Shown here: piece after piece, positions 48,821 to 55,525 of the stretch
How the letters are laid out: each line of letters opens with the position of its first letter
How positions within the stretch are numbered: the first letter of the stretch is position 1
DNA from: Candidatus Corynebacterium avicola
Lineage (GTDB): Bacteria > Actinomycetota > Actinomycetes > Mycobacteriales > Mycobacteriaceae
NCBI GenBank assembly: GCA_019114135.1
Contig: DXGC01000124.1
Span: 1-55,525 of the forward strand
Reading direction: 5' to 3'
DNA: 55,525 nucleotides
Position numbers and translations under genes: made by a program
The notes under the pieces: model-generated
Database searches by the model: none
Told to the model about the DNA's origin: nothing
What the model saw: only the letters and a program-made list of their open reading frames with translations

Positions 48821-49663
48821 ATGGCTGACAGCACTCAAAGCACCTCCACCGGTTACCTCACCCCCACCCGTCAGGTCCGTATCGGCGATCTGCGGGGGCG
48901 CAAGGAGAAGGGCGACAAGTGGGCCATGCTCACCGCCTACGACTACTCCTCCGCCAAGGCGCTCTCCGACGGTGGCATCGAGTGTCTGCTGGTCGGTGAC
49001 TCTGCGGCGAACGTGGTCTTCGGTTACGGCCAGACCCAGCAGGTGAGCCTCGACGAGATGATCTACCTCGCCGCCGCCGTGGTCCGCGGCGCCGGAAACG
49101 CCCTGGTCATCGCCGACCTCCCCTTCGGTACCTACGAGGCCTCCGACGAGCAAGCCGTGAAGTCCGCCTCGGAGCTGATGCGACGCTCCGGTGCGGCGAT
49201 GGTGAAGATCGAGGGTGGCGTGCGCATCACCCCGCGGATCCGCGCCCTGGTCGCCGCCGGTATCCCGGTGTGCGCACACGTCGGTTTCACCCCTCAGTCG
49301 GTCAACGCCCTGTCCGGGTTCAAGGTGCAGGGACGCGGCGACGGTGCCGAACAGCTCATCGCCGACGTCAAGGCCGTGGCCGAGGCGGGTGCCGACTTCG
49401 TGGTGCTGGAGATGGTTCCGGCGGACGTGGCGGCGAAGGCGACCGCCGAGGTCGACATCTCCACCGTGGGCATCGGGGCCGGTCCCGACACCGACGCCCA
49501 GGTGCTGGTGTGGCACGACATCGCGGCGTTCCCGGCGGACGGGCACCGCCCGAAGTTCGCCAAGCAATGGGCGCAGGTCGGCGCGGACCTCAGCTCCGCT
49601 GCGGCGTCCTACCGTCGTGAGGTCGCCGAGGGCACCTTCCCCGCCGAGGAGCACTGCTTCTAG
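48821..49663 (+). CDS. panB: 3-methyl-2-oxobutanoate hydroxymethyltransferase
   Basis: First committed step of pantothenate synthesis: ketopantoate from 2-oxoisovalerate and methylene-THF. 280 aa TIM barrel with MLTAYDYSSAKALSDGGI, LVGDSAANVVFGY, ADLPFGTYEAS, VKIEGG, CAHVGFTPQSVN and GIGAGPDTDAQVLV. ATG at 48821 lies 8 nt after CACAAT; no other pan gene is adjacent. Divergent from glnA2 across 84 bp. Confidence 0.97.
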   Translation: MADSTQSTSTGYLTPTRQVRIGDLRGRKEKGDKWAMLTAYDYSSAKALSDGGIECLLVGDSAANVVFGYGQTQQVSLDEMIYLAAAVVRGAGNALVIADLPFGTYEASDEQAVKSASELMRRSGAAMVKIEGGVRITPRIRALVAAGIPVCAHVGFTPQSVNALSGFKVQGRGDGAEQLIADVKAVAEAGADFVVLEMVPADVAAKATAEVDISTVGIGAGPDTDAQVLVWHDIAAFPADGHRPKFAKQWAQVGADLSSAAASYRREVAEGTFPAEEHCF

Positions 49664-49681
49664 GCGACTACTGGTCAGCCG

Positions 49682-49888
49682 CTAGTCTTCGTCCCACTCG
49701 TCGGCGGCCTCGGTGCGCTTGCGGGCGGTGGTCAAGGCGCGCTCGGCCTCGGCCTTGGTGTCGTAGGGTCCCATCCGGGAATCCCACCCGGAGGACTTTC
49801 CCTGGGTCACCTCTCCGGTGGAGGTGTCGTAGTACCAGGATCCGTCAGAGTTTCCGTTGCTGCCGGTGTTTCCAGTGTTCGCGGTCAT
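49682..49888 (-). CDS. Small SPOR-like domain protein, 68 aa
   Basis: After a Gly/Asn/Ser-rich start, the body SWYYDTSTGEVTQGKSSGWD then RMGPYDTKAEAERALTTA matches a short actinobacterial family often labelled SPOR-domain protein (WYY...G.V..G......GPY.T..EAE.AL). Acidic C-terminus. ATG at 49888 is 7 nt after TAGACT (49896-49901). The longer open frame upstream on this strand is rejected. Function unknown. Confidence 0.85.
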   Translation of the reverse strand: MTANTGNTGSNGNSDGSWYYDTSTGEVTQGKSSGWDSRMGPYDTKAEAERALTTARKRTEAADEWDED

Positions 49889-49911
49889 GGCTGCCAGTCT
49901 AGGAGGATTCG

Positions 49912-50244
49912 TCAGAAGGCGTCGATAGCCACGAAAACCATCCCGGCTGCGCCGAGAACAACCGTGCACAGCATCAACGCCAGCACCGGGCCCACGCTGA
50001 CCCCCAGTCGCTCCTTGGCCACGCCGGACGCCGCCGAACGGTAGCGACGTTGCTGGGTCACCACGATCCACAGCGAGACGAGCAGCAGGGCTCCGGCGAT
50101 GACGATGACCAGTGCGCCGTAGTGCGGTGCCCACCGCACCATCAGCATCGCGCAGACCACGTAGGCCATGGAGGTCCTCCCCCAGGCCATGGTGGTACGT
50201 TCCGGCTGCAGTCCGGGATCGACCGGGGCGGTCAGGACGGTCAT
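49912..50244 (-). CDS. DUF202 family membrane protein (small)
   Basis: 110 aa, three membrane helices (about 23-40, 42-61 and 84-106). The N-terminal QPERTTMAWGRTSMAYV is the DUF202 signature (ERT.LAW.RT). Its start overlaps the stop of the upstream DUF202 gene (ATGA). Function unknown; the two probably form a complex. Confidence 0.88.
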   Translation of the reverse strand: MTVLTAPVDPGLQPERTTMAWGRTSMAYVVCAMLMVRWAPHYGALVIVIAGALLLVSLWIVVTQQRRYRSAASGVAKERLGVSVGPVLALMLCTVVLGAAGMVFVAIDAF

Positions 50245-50660
50245 GCCAGCACCAGGACGGCGACCACGACGGCGGCGATGATGGCGCCGGCGGACAGCGC
50301 GGGGACGATCGCCGGGGGCGGCAGGGCCTCACCCTCACGCATCGCCCGCTCCACCCGCAGCCATCGGACGGCTGCACCGGCGGCCAACAGGATACCGATG
50401 GCGATGGTGACGAGGGCGGCGATGGAACGCAGGTGCTCCGGCATGGCGTCCAGCGGGAGGGCCTCCAGGGCGAAGCCACCGGCGATGAACGCCAGTGCGG
50501 TGCGCATCCACGCCAGGAAGGTGCGTTCATTGGCCAGGGTGAACCGCGGGTCCGGCTCCTCCCCAGCCGGGAACAGTCGCTTCGACAGGGCGGACCTGTC
50601 GTCCACTCCTGCCTGCACCGCGTCGTCGCCCGCGGGGGCGACATCACCATTTCCATTCAC
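50241..50660 (-). CDS. YidH-like DUF202 family membrane protein
   Basis: 139 aa, with a soluble N-terminus of about 35 residues, the DUF202 motif NERTFLAWMRTALAFIAGGF and three membrane helices. GTG at 50660 is 8 nt after TACAAT (50669-50674), which lies just past the 3' end of the RNase P RNA. First gene of the DUF202 pair. Confidence 0.9.
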   Translation of the reverse strand: MNGNGDVAPAGDDAVQAGVDDRSALSKRLFPAGEEPDPRFTLANERTFLAWMRTALAFIAGGFALEALPLDAMPEHLRSIAALVTIAIGILLAAGAAVRWLRVERAMREGEALPPPAIVPALSAGAIIAAVVVAVLVLA

Positions 50661-50683
50661 GGTGAATCATTGTATACGGGTGT

Positions 50684-51102
<419 letters not shown>

Positions 51103-51119
51103 GGGGAACAACGTTAGCA

Positions 51120-51839
51120 CTACCGCAGGTAGTGGGTGTCATTGACCTCGGTGACCACGGAGCGCCGGGGGTAGAACTCCACGACCGACAATCCAGCCAG
51201 GTCGAGGTGCAGGGTGGAGTACATCCTGGCCGGGACGTCGAGTGCCTTGCGCAGGATCGCCTTGATCGGTGAGACGTGGCTGACCATCAGCACCGTCTGC
51301 ATCCCCGTATCCCCCGGTTCACCGTGCTCACCGTGCTCACCGTGCTCACCGTGCAGACGCTCGATCAGCGCGGCGGAGCGCTGCTCGACCGCACCCATGG
51401 CCTCGCCGCCGACCGCGGGTGCGGACGAATCCACGCACCAGGCCTCGTGCTCGGCCGGCCAGCGCGTGTGCACCTCGGTGAAGGTCAACCCCTCCCACGC
51501 ACCGAAGTCTGACTCGATGAGCCCCTCGTCGGTGGTCACGTCCAACCCCAGGACGTCGGACGCCGCCGCCGCGGTCTGCCGGGTCCGGGTCAACGGCGAG
51601 GAGATGATCCGGGAGATCCCCTCACCGGCGTCCTGGCGCCGGGCCAGGTACTCCGCCGCCCGGGCAGCCTGGTCCTGGCCCGTGTCGGTCAGCTCCGGGT
51701 CACTGCGACCGGAGAACACCCCGGCGACCGACATGGGGGTCTGACCGTGGCGCAGGAGCAGGATCCTCAGACCTGCCCCGGCGGAGTCGTCCCCCAGCCA
51801 CCCGGGTCGTGAGGTCGGTCGTGGGGTCGGGGTACTCAT
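51120..51839 (-). CDS. Histidine phosphatase (phosphoglycerate mutase-like) family protein
   Basis: 239 aa. The phosphohistidine motif is LLLRHGQTPMSVAGVFSG, followed by the second-site ISSPLTRTRQTA, EGLIESDFGAWEGLTF and the second His in MVSHVSPIK. The mycobacterial counterpart in this place carries an additional RNase H domain; this protein does not. A GEHGEHGEHGEPGD repeat near residue 165-178 comes from 9-bp tandem units. ATG at 51839 overlaps the zinc-ribbon stop. Last gene of NIF3-zinc ribbon-phosphatase. Confidence 0.9.
   Translation of the reverse strand: MSTPTPRPTSRPGWLGDDSAGAGLRILLLRHGQTPMSVAGVFSGRSDPELTDTGQDQAARAAEYLARRQDAGEGISRIISSPLTRTRQTAAAASDVLGLDVTTDEGLIESDFGAWEGLTFTEVHTRWPAEHEAWCVDSSAPAVGGEAMGAVEQRSAALIERLHGEHGEHGEHGEPGDTGMQTVLMVSHVSPIKAILRKALDVPARMYSTLHLDLAGLSVVEFYPRRSVVTEVNDTHYLR
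51320..51355. repeat. 9-bp tandem repeat in the phosphatase gene
   Basis: Four copies of CACCGTGCT/A encode repeated Gly-Glu-His in a surface loop between conserved blocks. Confidence 0.88.
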
Positions 51840-52570
51840 GTGTCCTCCCGGATCAGCAGGGTGTCGCATTCCGGACAGCTGACCAGCTGGTCCTTCGGCG
51901 TGGAGGTGATCCTCGCCAGCGACTGTGGGTCGATGGTCATGAAGCAGGACCGGCAGAGGGAGCCCACCAGCTGCGCCGCCCCGGTCCCGGTGCTGCGCTC
52001 GGCAGCCACGTAACGGGTACGGACGTCCTGCGGCAGTCGGTCGCGCAGAGTGGTGGACGCCTCGGCCAGGTCCTCGAGTTGACGGTCGATGTCCCCGGCG
52101 GCGGCCTGCTCCGCCTCTTTCGCGCGGTCGAGTTCAGCCTGTGCCGACTCCAGTTCGGCTGCGGTGGCTGCCACCGTGTCCGTTGCCCCGGCTGGCCCCG
52201 TGAAGGTGGCGAGGAGACGTTCCTCCCGGGTGAAGGCTTCCTCGACCTCGGCCAGTCGACGTTCGGCGACGGCAAGGTCGTGGCGAAGGTCGCGACGTCG
52301 TTCGACGTCGGTGACAGACCGGAGCCCCTCAATGTCCTGGCGTCGGCGTTCCCGCAGCCGTTCGGCGTCCTGGTTCAACCGCCTCACGGTGGTGTCGAGG
52401 TCGTCGGACCGACGCCGCAGCCCCACCAGGTCAGCACGCAATGTCCTGACCTTCGTGGACCGTGCGGTGACCTCCTCGGTCTCGGAGAGGGACTGGCGGC
52501 GGGCGGTGAGATGACGGACGCGTTCGTCGACCTCCGCGAGTTCCCGCAGCACCTCTGGTGCGCTGCTCAC
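51836..52570 (-). CDS. Coiled-coil zinc-ribbon protein (C4-type)
   Basis: 244 aa. Residues about 1-180 are a long charged coiled-coil hairpin; the C-terminus has a zinc ribbon, LCRSCFMTID then LVSCPECDTLL (two CxxC pairs). The family is widespread in actinobacteria and constantly next to NIF3; a nucleic-acid or ribonuclease-adaptor role has been proposed for relatives. GTG at 52570 overlaps the NIF3 stop (GTGA). Confidence 0.9.
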   Translation of the reverse strand: MSSAPEVLRELAEVDERVRHLTARRQSLSETEEVTARSTKVRTLRADLVGLRRRSDDLDTTVRRLNQDAERLRERRRQDIEGLRSVTDVERRRDLRHDLAVAERRLAEVEEAFTREERLLATFTGPAGATDTVAATAAELESAQAELDRAKEAEQAAAGDIDRQLEDLAEASTTLRDRLPQDVRTRYVAAERSTGTGAAQLVGSLCRSCFMTIDPQSLARITSTPKDQLVSCPECDTLLIREDT

Positions 52571-53433
52571 TGAGCGCCACCGCCCTCGTGCAGGGTCCAC
52601 GGGTCGGTGCGCAGGTCGATGACCCCGGTGTCCAGGCGCGGGTCGGCGGCGGCGAGGAGTTCGGCGGCCTGGGCGCACCAGGGGAACTCACTGGCCCAGT
52701 GGGCGGTGTCGATCACCGGGCAGCCGCCGGCGCGCAGGTGCTCGTCGACCGGGTGGTGCCGCAGATCGGAGGTGACGAAGCAGTCGACGTCCAGGCCCTT
52801 GACGGTGTCCAGGAAACTGTCGCCGGCGCCGGAGGACACCGCGACCCGGTGGATCATGCGCCCGGGGTCGCCGGCGGCACGGACACCCCAGCGGGTGGCC
52901 GGCAGCCGGTCGGCGACCCTGGCGGTGAACTCCCTCAGGGTCATGGGTGTGTCCAGTGCGCCGACGCGTCCGATCCCGTACCCGGTCTCCGTCGCGTCCT
53001 GCGGGGTGCACGGTCCCAGTGGCTCGCCGGGGGTGATCCCCAGCAGCTCGGCCAGGCGGTCGTTGACGCCGGGGCGGGCGGAGTCGGCGCTGGTGTGGGC
53101 GGAGTACAGGGCGACCCCCGCCCGGATCAGCCGGTGCACGATCCGACCCTTCGGGCTGTCCGCAGGCACTCCGGTGACCCCACGCATCAGCAGCGGGTGA
53201 TGTACGAGGAGCAGGTCCGCACCCTCCTCGATCGCGGCGTCCGCCACCGCATCGGTGCAGTCCAGGGCGACGCGGACCCGGGTGGCCGACTCCATCGGGT
53301 CACCGCAGACCAGACCGCAGGCGTCCCATGATTCAGCGAGTTGCGGCGGGTACGCGGCCTCGATGAGGGCGACCACCTCGCCCACGGTCGGCTGGGCGGG
53401 CGTCGGGACGGAGGAGTCGGCAGAGGCGTTCAC
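52567..53433 (-). CDS. NIF3-like dinuclear metal protein
   Basis: 288 aa, GTP cyclohydrolase I type 2/NIF3 family. Metal-binding motifs LLLVHHPLLMRG, YSAHTSAD and the C-terminal CPVIDTAHWASE are present. Function in bacteria is unsettled. The PII-like insert found in longer NIF3 proteins is lacking. GTG at 53433 (VNASADSS) is 7 nt after TATCGT (53441-53446). First gene of a three-gene overlapping operon. Confidence 0.9.
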   Translation of the reverse strand: MNASADSSVPTPAQPTVGEVVALIEAAYPPQLAESWDACGLVCGDPMESATRVRVALDCTDAVADAAIEEGADLLLVHHPLLMRGVTGVPADSPKGRIVHRLIRAGVALYSAHTSADSARPGVNDRLAELLGITPGEPLGPCTPQDATETGYGIGRVGALDTPMTLREFTARVADRLPATRWGVRAAGDPGRMIHRVAVSSGAGDSFLDTVKGLDVDCFVTSDLRHHPVDEHLRAGGCPVIDTAHWASEFPWCAQAAELLAAADPRLDTGVIDLRTDPWTLHEGGGAQ

Positions 53434-53548
53434 GACCTCCACGATAGCGACTCCTCGAGGACTGAGCACCGACGGAGCACCGACGGAGCACTGCGGTAGG
53501 GCGACCCTTCAGCGGCATTCAGGACCGAATTCTGGCACCCTGGTTGCT

Positions 53549-54775
53549 GTGGTAGATGCAGACAGGGCAGCAGGCAACGGTAACTCGGGTGGACCGGAGG
53601 ACAACGGCACCCTCGACGGGACGGGACGCACCCTCCTGATCGACGTCGACGGGACGCTCGTCGACTCCTACCCGGGCATCCGGTCCAGCTTCCTGCATGC
53701 ACTCGAGGACAACGACATCGAGCCTCCGTCGGAGGAGCAGCTGCGGTTGATCGCCGGCCCGCCGATGGTCGACACCCTGCGTGGCCTCGGCCTGGACGAG
53801 GCCACCTGTGCCGCGGCGCTGGCCAGCTACCGCGAGCACTACGACGGTGGCGGCTGGCTGCAGGCCCAGCCCTTCGAGGGCGCCGAGGACCTTCTGCGCA
53901 GCTGGAAGGCCGCCGGCTTCACGCTGGTCACAGCGACCTCGAAGTCCGAGACCTCGGCGAAGCGCCTGCTGCGCCATTTCGGTCTCGACGGCTACTTCGA
54001 CGCCTTCGCCACCGCCTCCGACGACGGTTCCCGCCGGGCCAAGGCCGAGGTCGTCGCCCAGGCACTGTCCCTGCTGGGAGCGGACGCCACCTCCGTCGAG
54101 GACGGAGGCCCCACCGAGCGCCCGGACATGCTGCTGATCGGCGACCGTATCCACGACGTCGAGGGTGCCCACGCCTACGGCATCCGGGCCGCCCTGGTGG
54201 ACTGGGGGTACGGCAACCGTACCGAGCACAAGAAGGCCGACTACTCCGTGGCAGACCCCAGCGACATGGGACGTCTTGTCGCCGACTGGGCCGACAACCG
54301 GCCGCAGATCTGCGTGGTGTGCACCGGCAACATCTGCCGCTCCCCCATGGGTGAGATCATGCTGCGTGCCGCCCTGGTGCAGTCCGGCCTGCAGGACGAC
54401 GTGCGCCTGAACTCCTGTGGCACCGACGGCTGGCACGTCGGCGAGGCCGCCGACCCCCGTGCGGTCGCCCAGCTCCAGGAGGACGGCTTCAACGGCTCGG
54501 GTCACCGCGCCGCCCAGTTCGGCCCGGAGCACCGGGACGCAGACCTGTTCCTGGTGATGACCGCCGCGCACCGTAAGGCGCTGGTGAAGCAGGGCGTCGA
54601 CGAGGACCGGATCGCCCTGTTCCGCAGCTTCGGCCCGGCCGGGGACAAGGAGGTCGAGGACCCCTACTACGGTGGCCAGGGCGGTTTCGCCGTGGTGTCC
54701 CGTCAGCTCTCCGAGGCCATCCCCGGGGTGGTCGACTGGGCCCGCGAGCAGATCGCCGCCCAGCCCCGGTCCTGA
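53549..54775 (+). CDS. Fusion of a HAD (PtkA-like) domain and a low-molecular-weight tyrosine phosphatase (PtpA-like)
   Basis: 408 aa in one uninterrupted frame. Residues about 28-235 are a HAD-superfamily domain: motif I LLIDVDGTLVDS (Asp32, Asp34), motif II LVTATSKS, motif III lysine in RRAKAEVVAQAL, motif IV IGDRIHDVEG (Asp199, Asp203). Residues about 252-408 are an LMW-PTP: CVVCTGNICRSPMGE with nucleophile Cys258 and Arg264, and the general-acid loop EDPYYGGQGG with Asp371 and Tyr373-Tyr374. In M. tuberculosis the HAD-type tyrosine kinase PtkA and the phosphatase PtpA are separate genes in the same operon, and PtkA phosphorylates the Tyr pair of PtpA. Start GTG 53549 is tentative (CACCCT 7 nt upstream). 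Confidence 0.9.
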   Translation: MVDADRAAGNGNSGGPEDNGTLDGTGRTLLIDVDGTLVDSYPGIRSSFLHALEDNDIEPPSEEQLRLIAGPPMVDTLRGLGLDEATCAAALASYREHYDGGGWLQAQPFEGAEDLLRSWKAAGFTLVTATSKSETSAKRLLRHFGLDGYFDAFATASDDGSRRAKAEVVAQALSLLGADATSVEDGGPTERPDMLLIGDRIHDVEGAHAYGIRAALVDWGYGNRTEHKKADYSVADPSDMGRLVADWADNRPQICVVCTGNICRSPMGEIMLRAALVQSGLQDDVRLNSCGTDGWHVGEAADPRAVAQLQEDGFNGSGHRAAQFGPEHRDADLFLVMTAAHRKALVKQGVDEDRIALFRSFGPAGDKEVEDPYYGGQGGFAVVSRQLSEAIPGVVDWAREQIAAQPRS

Positions 54776-54778
54776 GGC

Positions 54779-55009
54779 TTACCGCAGCTCGAAGTCCACG
54801 GAGTCGACCGTGCCGTGACGCGAACAGGTCGCCGTCCAGCCGTGCGGGGTGACCTGGACGACGCGTCGCCGTCCGCACTCCGGGCAGAACCTGGGGGCCT
54901 CCAGTCCTGACTGCTGGGCCGGTGAATACTCGACCTGCTCCCCTGCCCCCAGGTCGGCACCGGTGTAGGGGTCGAAGGGGCCGATCCCCTTGTTCCGTGC
55001 CACGGTCAC
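54779..55009 (-). CDS. bsaP: Biotin synthase auxiliary protein BsaP
   Basis: 76 aa, with [16 protein letters not shown] and a third Cys in TATCSRHG, the metal- or cluster-binding pattern of the small protein encoded next to bioB in mycobacteria and corynebacteria, reported to be needed for biotin synthase activity. GTG at 55009 overlaps the bioB stop (GTGA), so the two are made together. The stop lies 3 bp from that of the convergent fusion gene. Confidence 0.88.
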   Translation of the reverse strand: MTVARNKGIGPFDPYTGADLGAGEQVEYSPAQQSGLEAPRFCPECGRRRVVQVTPHGWTATCSRHGTVDSVDFELR

Positions 55010-55525
55010 ACGCTCCTGGAGAGGACCTTGATCGGCAGGTTCAGCCGGCCCATCATGTCCATGTCCTGCTCCGCCGGTCGACCCAGGGTCGTCAGGTAGT
55101 TGCCGACGATGATGCCGTTGATGCCACCGGTCATCCCCTGCTCCACTCCGAGGTCGCCGAGGGTCAGCTCGCGGCCGCCGGCGAAACGCAGGGTGGTCCC
55201 GGGCATGGCCAGGCGGAACATGCCGATGGCCCGCAGGGCGTCCTTGCCGTCCATCACCGGCATGTTGGCGAAGGGGGTTCCGGGGCGGGGGTCCAGGAAG
55301 TTCAGCGGGACCTCGTGCGGGTCGAGCTCGCGCAGCTGCACGGCGAACTCGGCACGCTGCTCCAGGGACTCGCCCATGCCGACGATGCCGCCGCAGCAGA
55401 CCTCGATGCCGGCGTCCTTGATCATGTGCATGGTCTCCAGCCGCTCCTCCCAGGTGTGGGTGGTAACGACCTTCGGGAAGTAGCTGCGGGCGGTCTCGAG
55501 GTTGTGGTTGTAGCGGTGGACCCCG
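55006..55525 (-). CDS. bioB: Biotin synthase (3' part; 5' end outside window)
   Basis: Radical-SAM enzyme inserting sulfur into dethiobiotin. The window holds the C-terminal 172 codons: [20 protein letters not shown] then [41 protein letters not shown] and the [13 protein letters not shown] region. The Fe-S CxxxCxxC motif would lie upstream, beyond the right edge. Confidence 0.97.
   Translation of the reverse strand, partial: GVHRYNHNLETARSYFPKVVTTHTWEERLETMHMIKDAGIEVCCGGIVGMGESLEQRAEFAVQLRELDPHEVPLNFLDPRPGTPFANMPVMDGKDALRAIGMFRLAMPGTTLRFAGGRELTLGDLGVEQGMTGGINGIIVGNYLTTLGRPAEQDMDMMGRLNLPIKVLSRSV

Noticed and set aside
54240..54320. Frameshift or missing stop between the HAD and phosphatase domains
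   Set aside because: The frame is continuous and codon use is uniform through the junction, with a short linker (ADWADNRPQI) and no vestigial stop or ribosome site; kept as a real fusion, though only resequencing excludes an error.

Overview
The window is a piece of core chromosome from a high-GC actinobacterium of the order Corynebacteriales, most likely a Corynebacterium. Three things point there. The gene order follows the chromosomal backbone shared with C. glutamicum and M. tuberculosis (NlpC pair, qcrB-A-C-ctaE, trpD, ctaF-ctaC, asnB/ltsA, DUF3043, ilvE, pepA, E2, lipB-lipA, DUF4191, RDD, glnA, glnE, glnA2, panB, rnpB, phosphatase, zinc ribbon, NIF3, HAD/PtpA). Many genes have a TANNNT box 6-8 nt before the start codon and no leader. 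DtxR-like boxes precede the haem genes. I saw no insertion sequences, prophage, CRISPR array or tRNA gene.

Layout. 1-2.9 kb: two secreted NlpC/P60 peptidoglycan hydrolases and a DnaQ-like exonuclease. 2.9-10.6 kb: the aerobic respiratory supercomplex (ctaE-qcrCAB, and ctaC-ctaF), with trpD between the two blocks. 10.8-15 kb: ltsA/asnB, an Fe-S assembly protein, a DUF3043 membrane protein and a degenerate CobT-like protein. 15-23.7 kb: ilvE, pepA, an orphan protein, the dihydrolipoamide acyltransferase and its lipoate genes lipB-lipA, DUF4191 and RDD proteins. 23.8-33.6 kb: glnA, two related lipoproteins, thiE, small paralogous membrane proteins, and a TPP-riboswitch operon thiO-thiS-thiG-thiF. 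33.6-41.2 kb: MFS and TSUP permeases, a GT87-like membrane glycosyltransferase, two bacterial PH-domain proteins, a fructosamine-kinase-like protein, a Nudix hydrolase and an unrecognised helical protein. 41.2-43.8 kb: haem oxygenase and the haem ABC permease/ATPase. 43.9-49.7 kb: glnE, a probable 48-residue protein, glnA2 and panB. 49.7-55.5 kb: small conserved genes, the RNase P RNA, and an operon of NIF3, zinc ribbon and phosphoglycerate-mutase-like proteins; then a HAD-LMW-PTP fusion, the biotin synthase auxiliary protein and the 3' part of bioB.

How the genes work together. Respiration (qcr/cta), lipoylation of the PDH/ODH E2 (lipB, lipA), nitrogen assimilation with its adenylylation control (glnA, glnE), thiamine thiazole synthesis, haem iron acquisition and biotin synthesis are each nearly complete modules. 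The more unusual items are a single polypeptide joining a PtkA-like HAD protein to a PtpA-like tyrosine phosphatase, a CobT homologue that has lost its catalytic signatures, a possible haem-oxygenase-fold relative next to hmuO, in-frame 9-bp tandem repeats in several genes, and paired 11-bp-phased repeats before both NlpC genes. No wholly new multi-gene system is evident; the window is mostly conserved housekeeping DNA.
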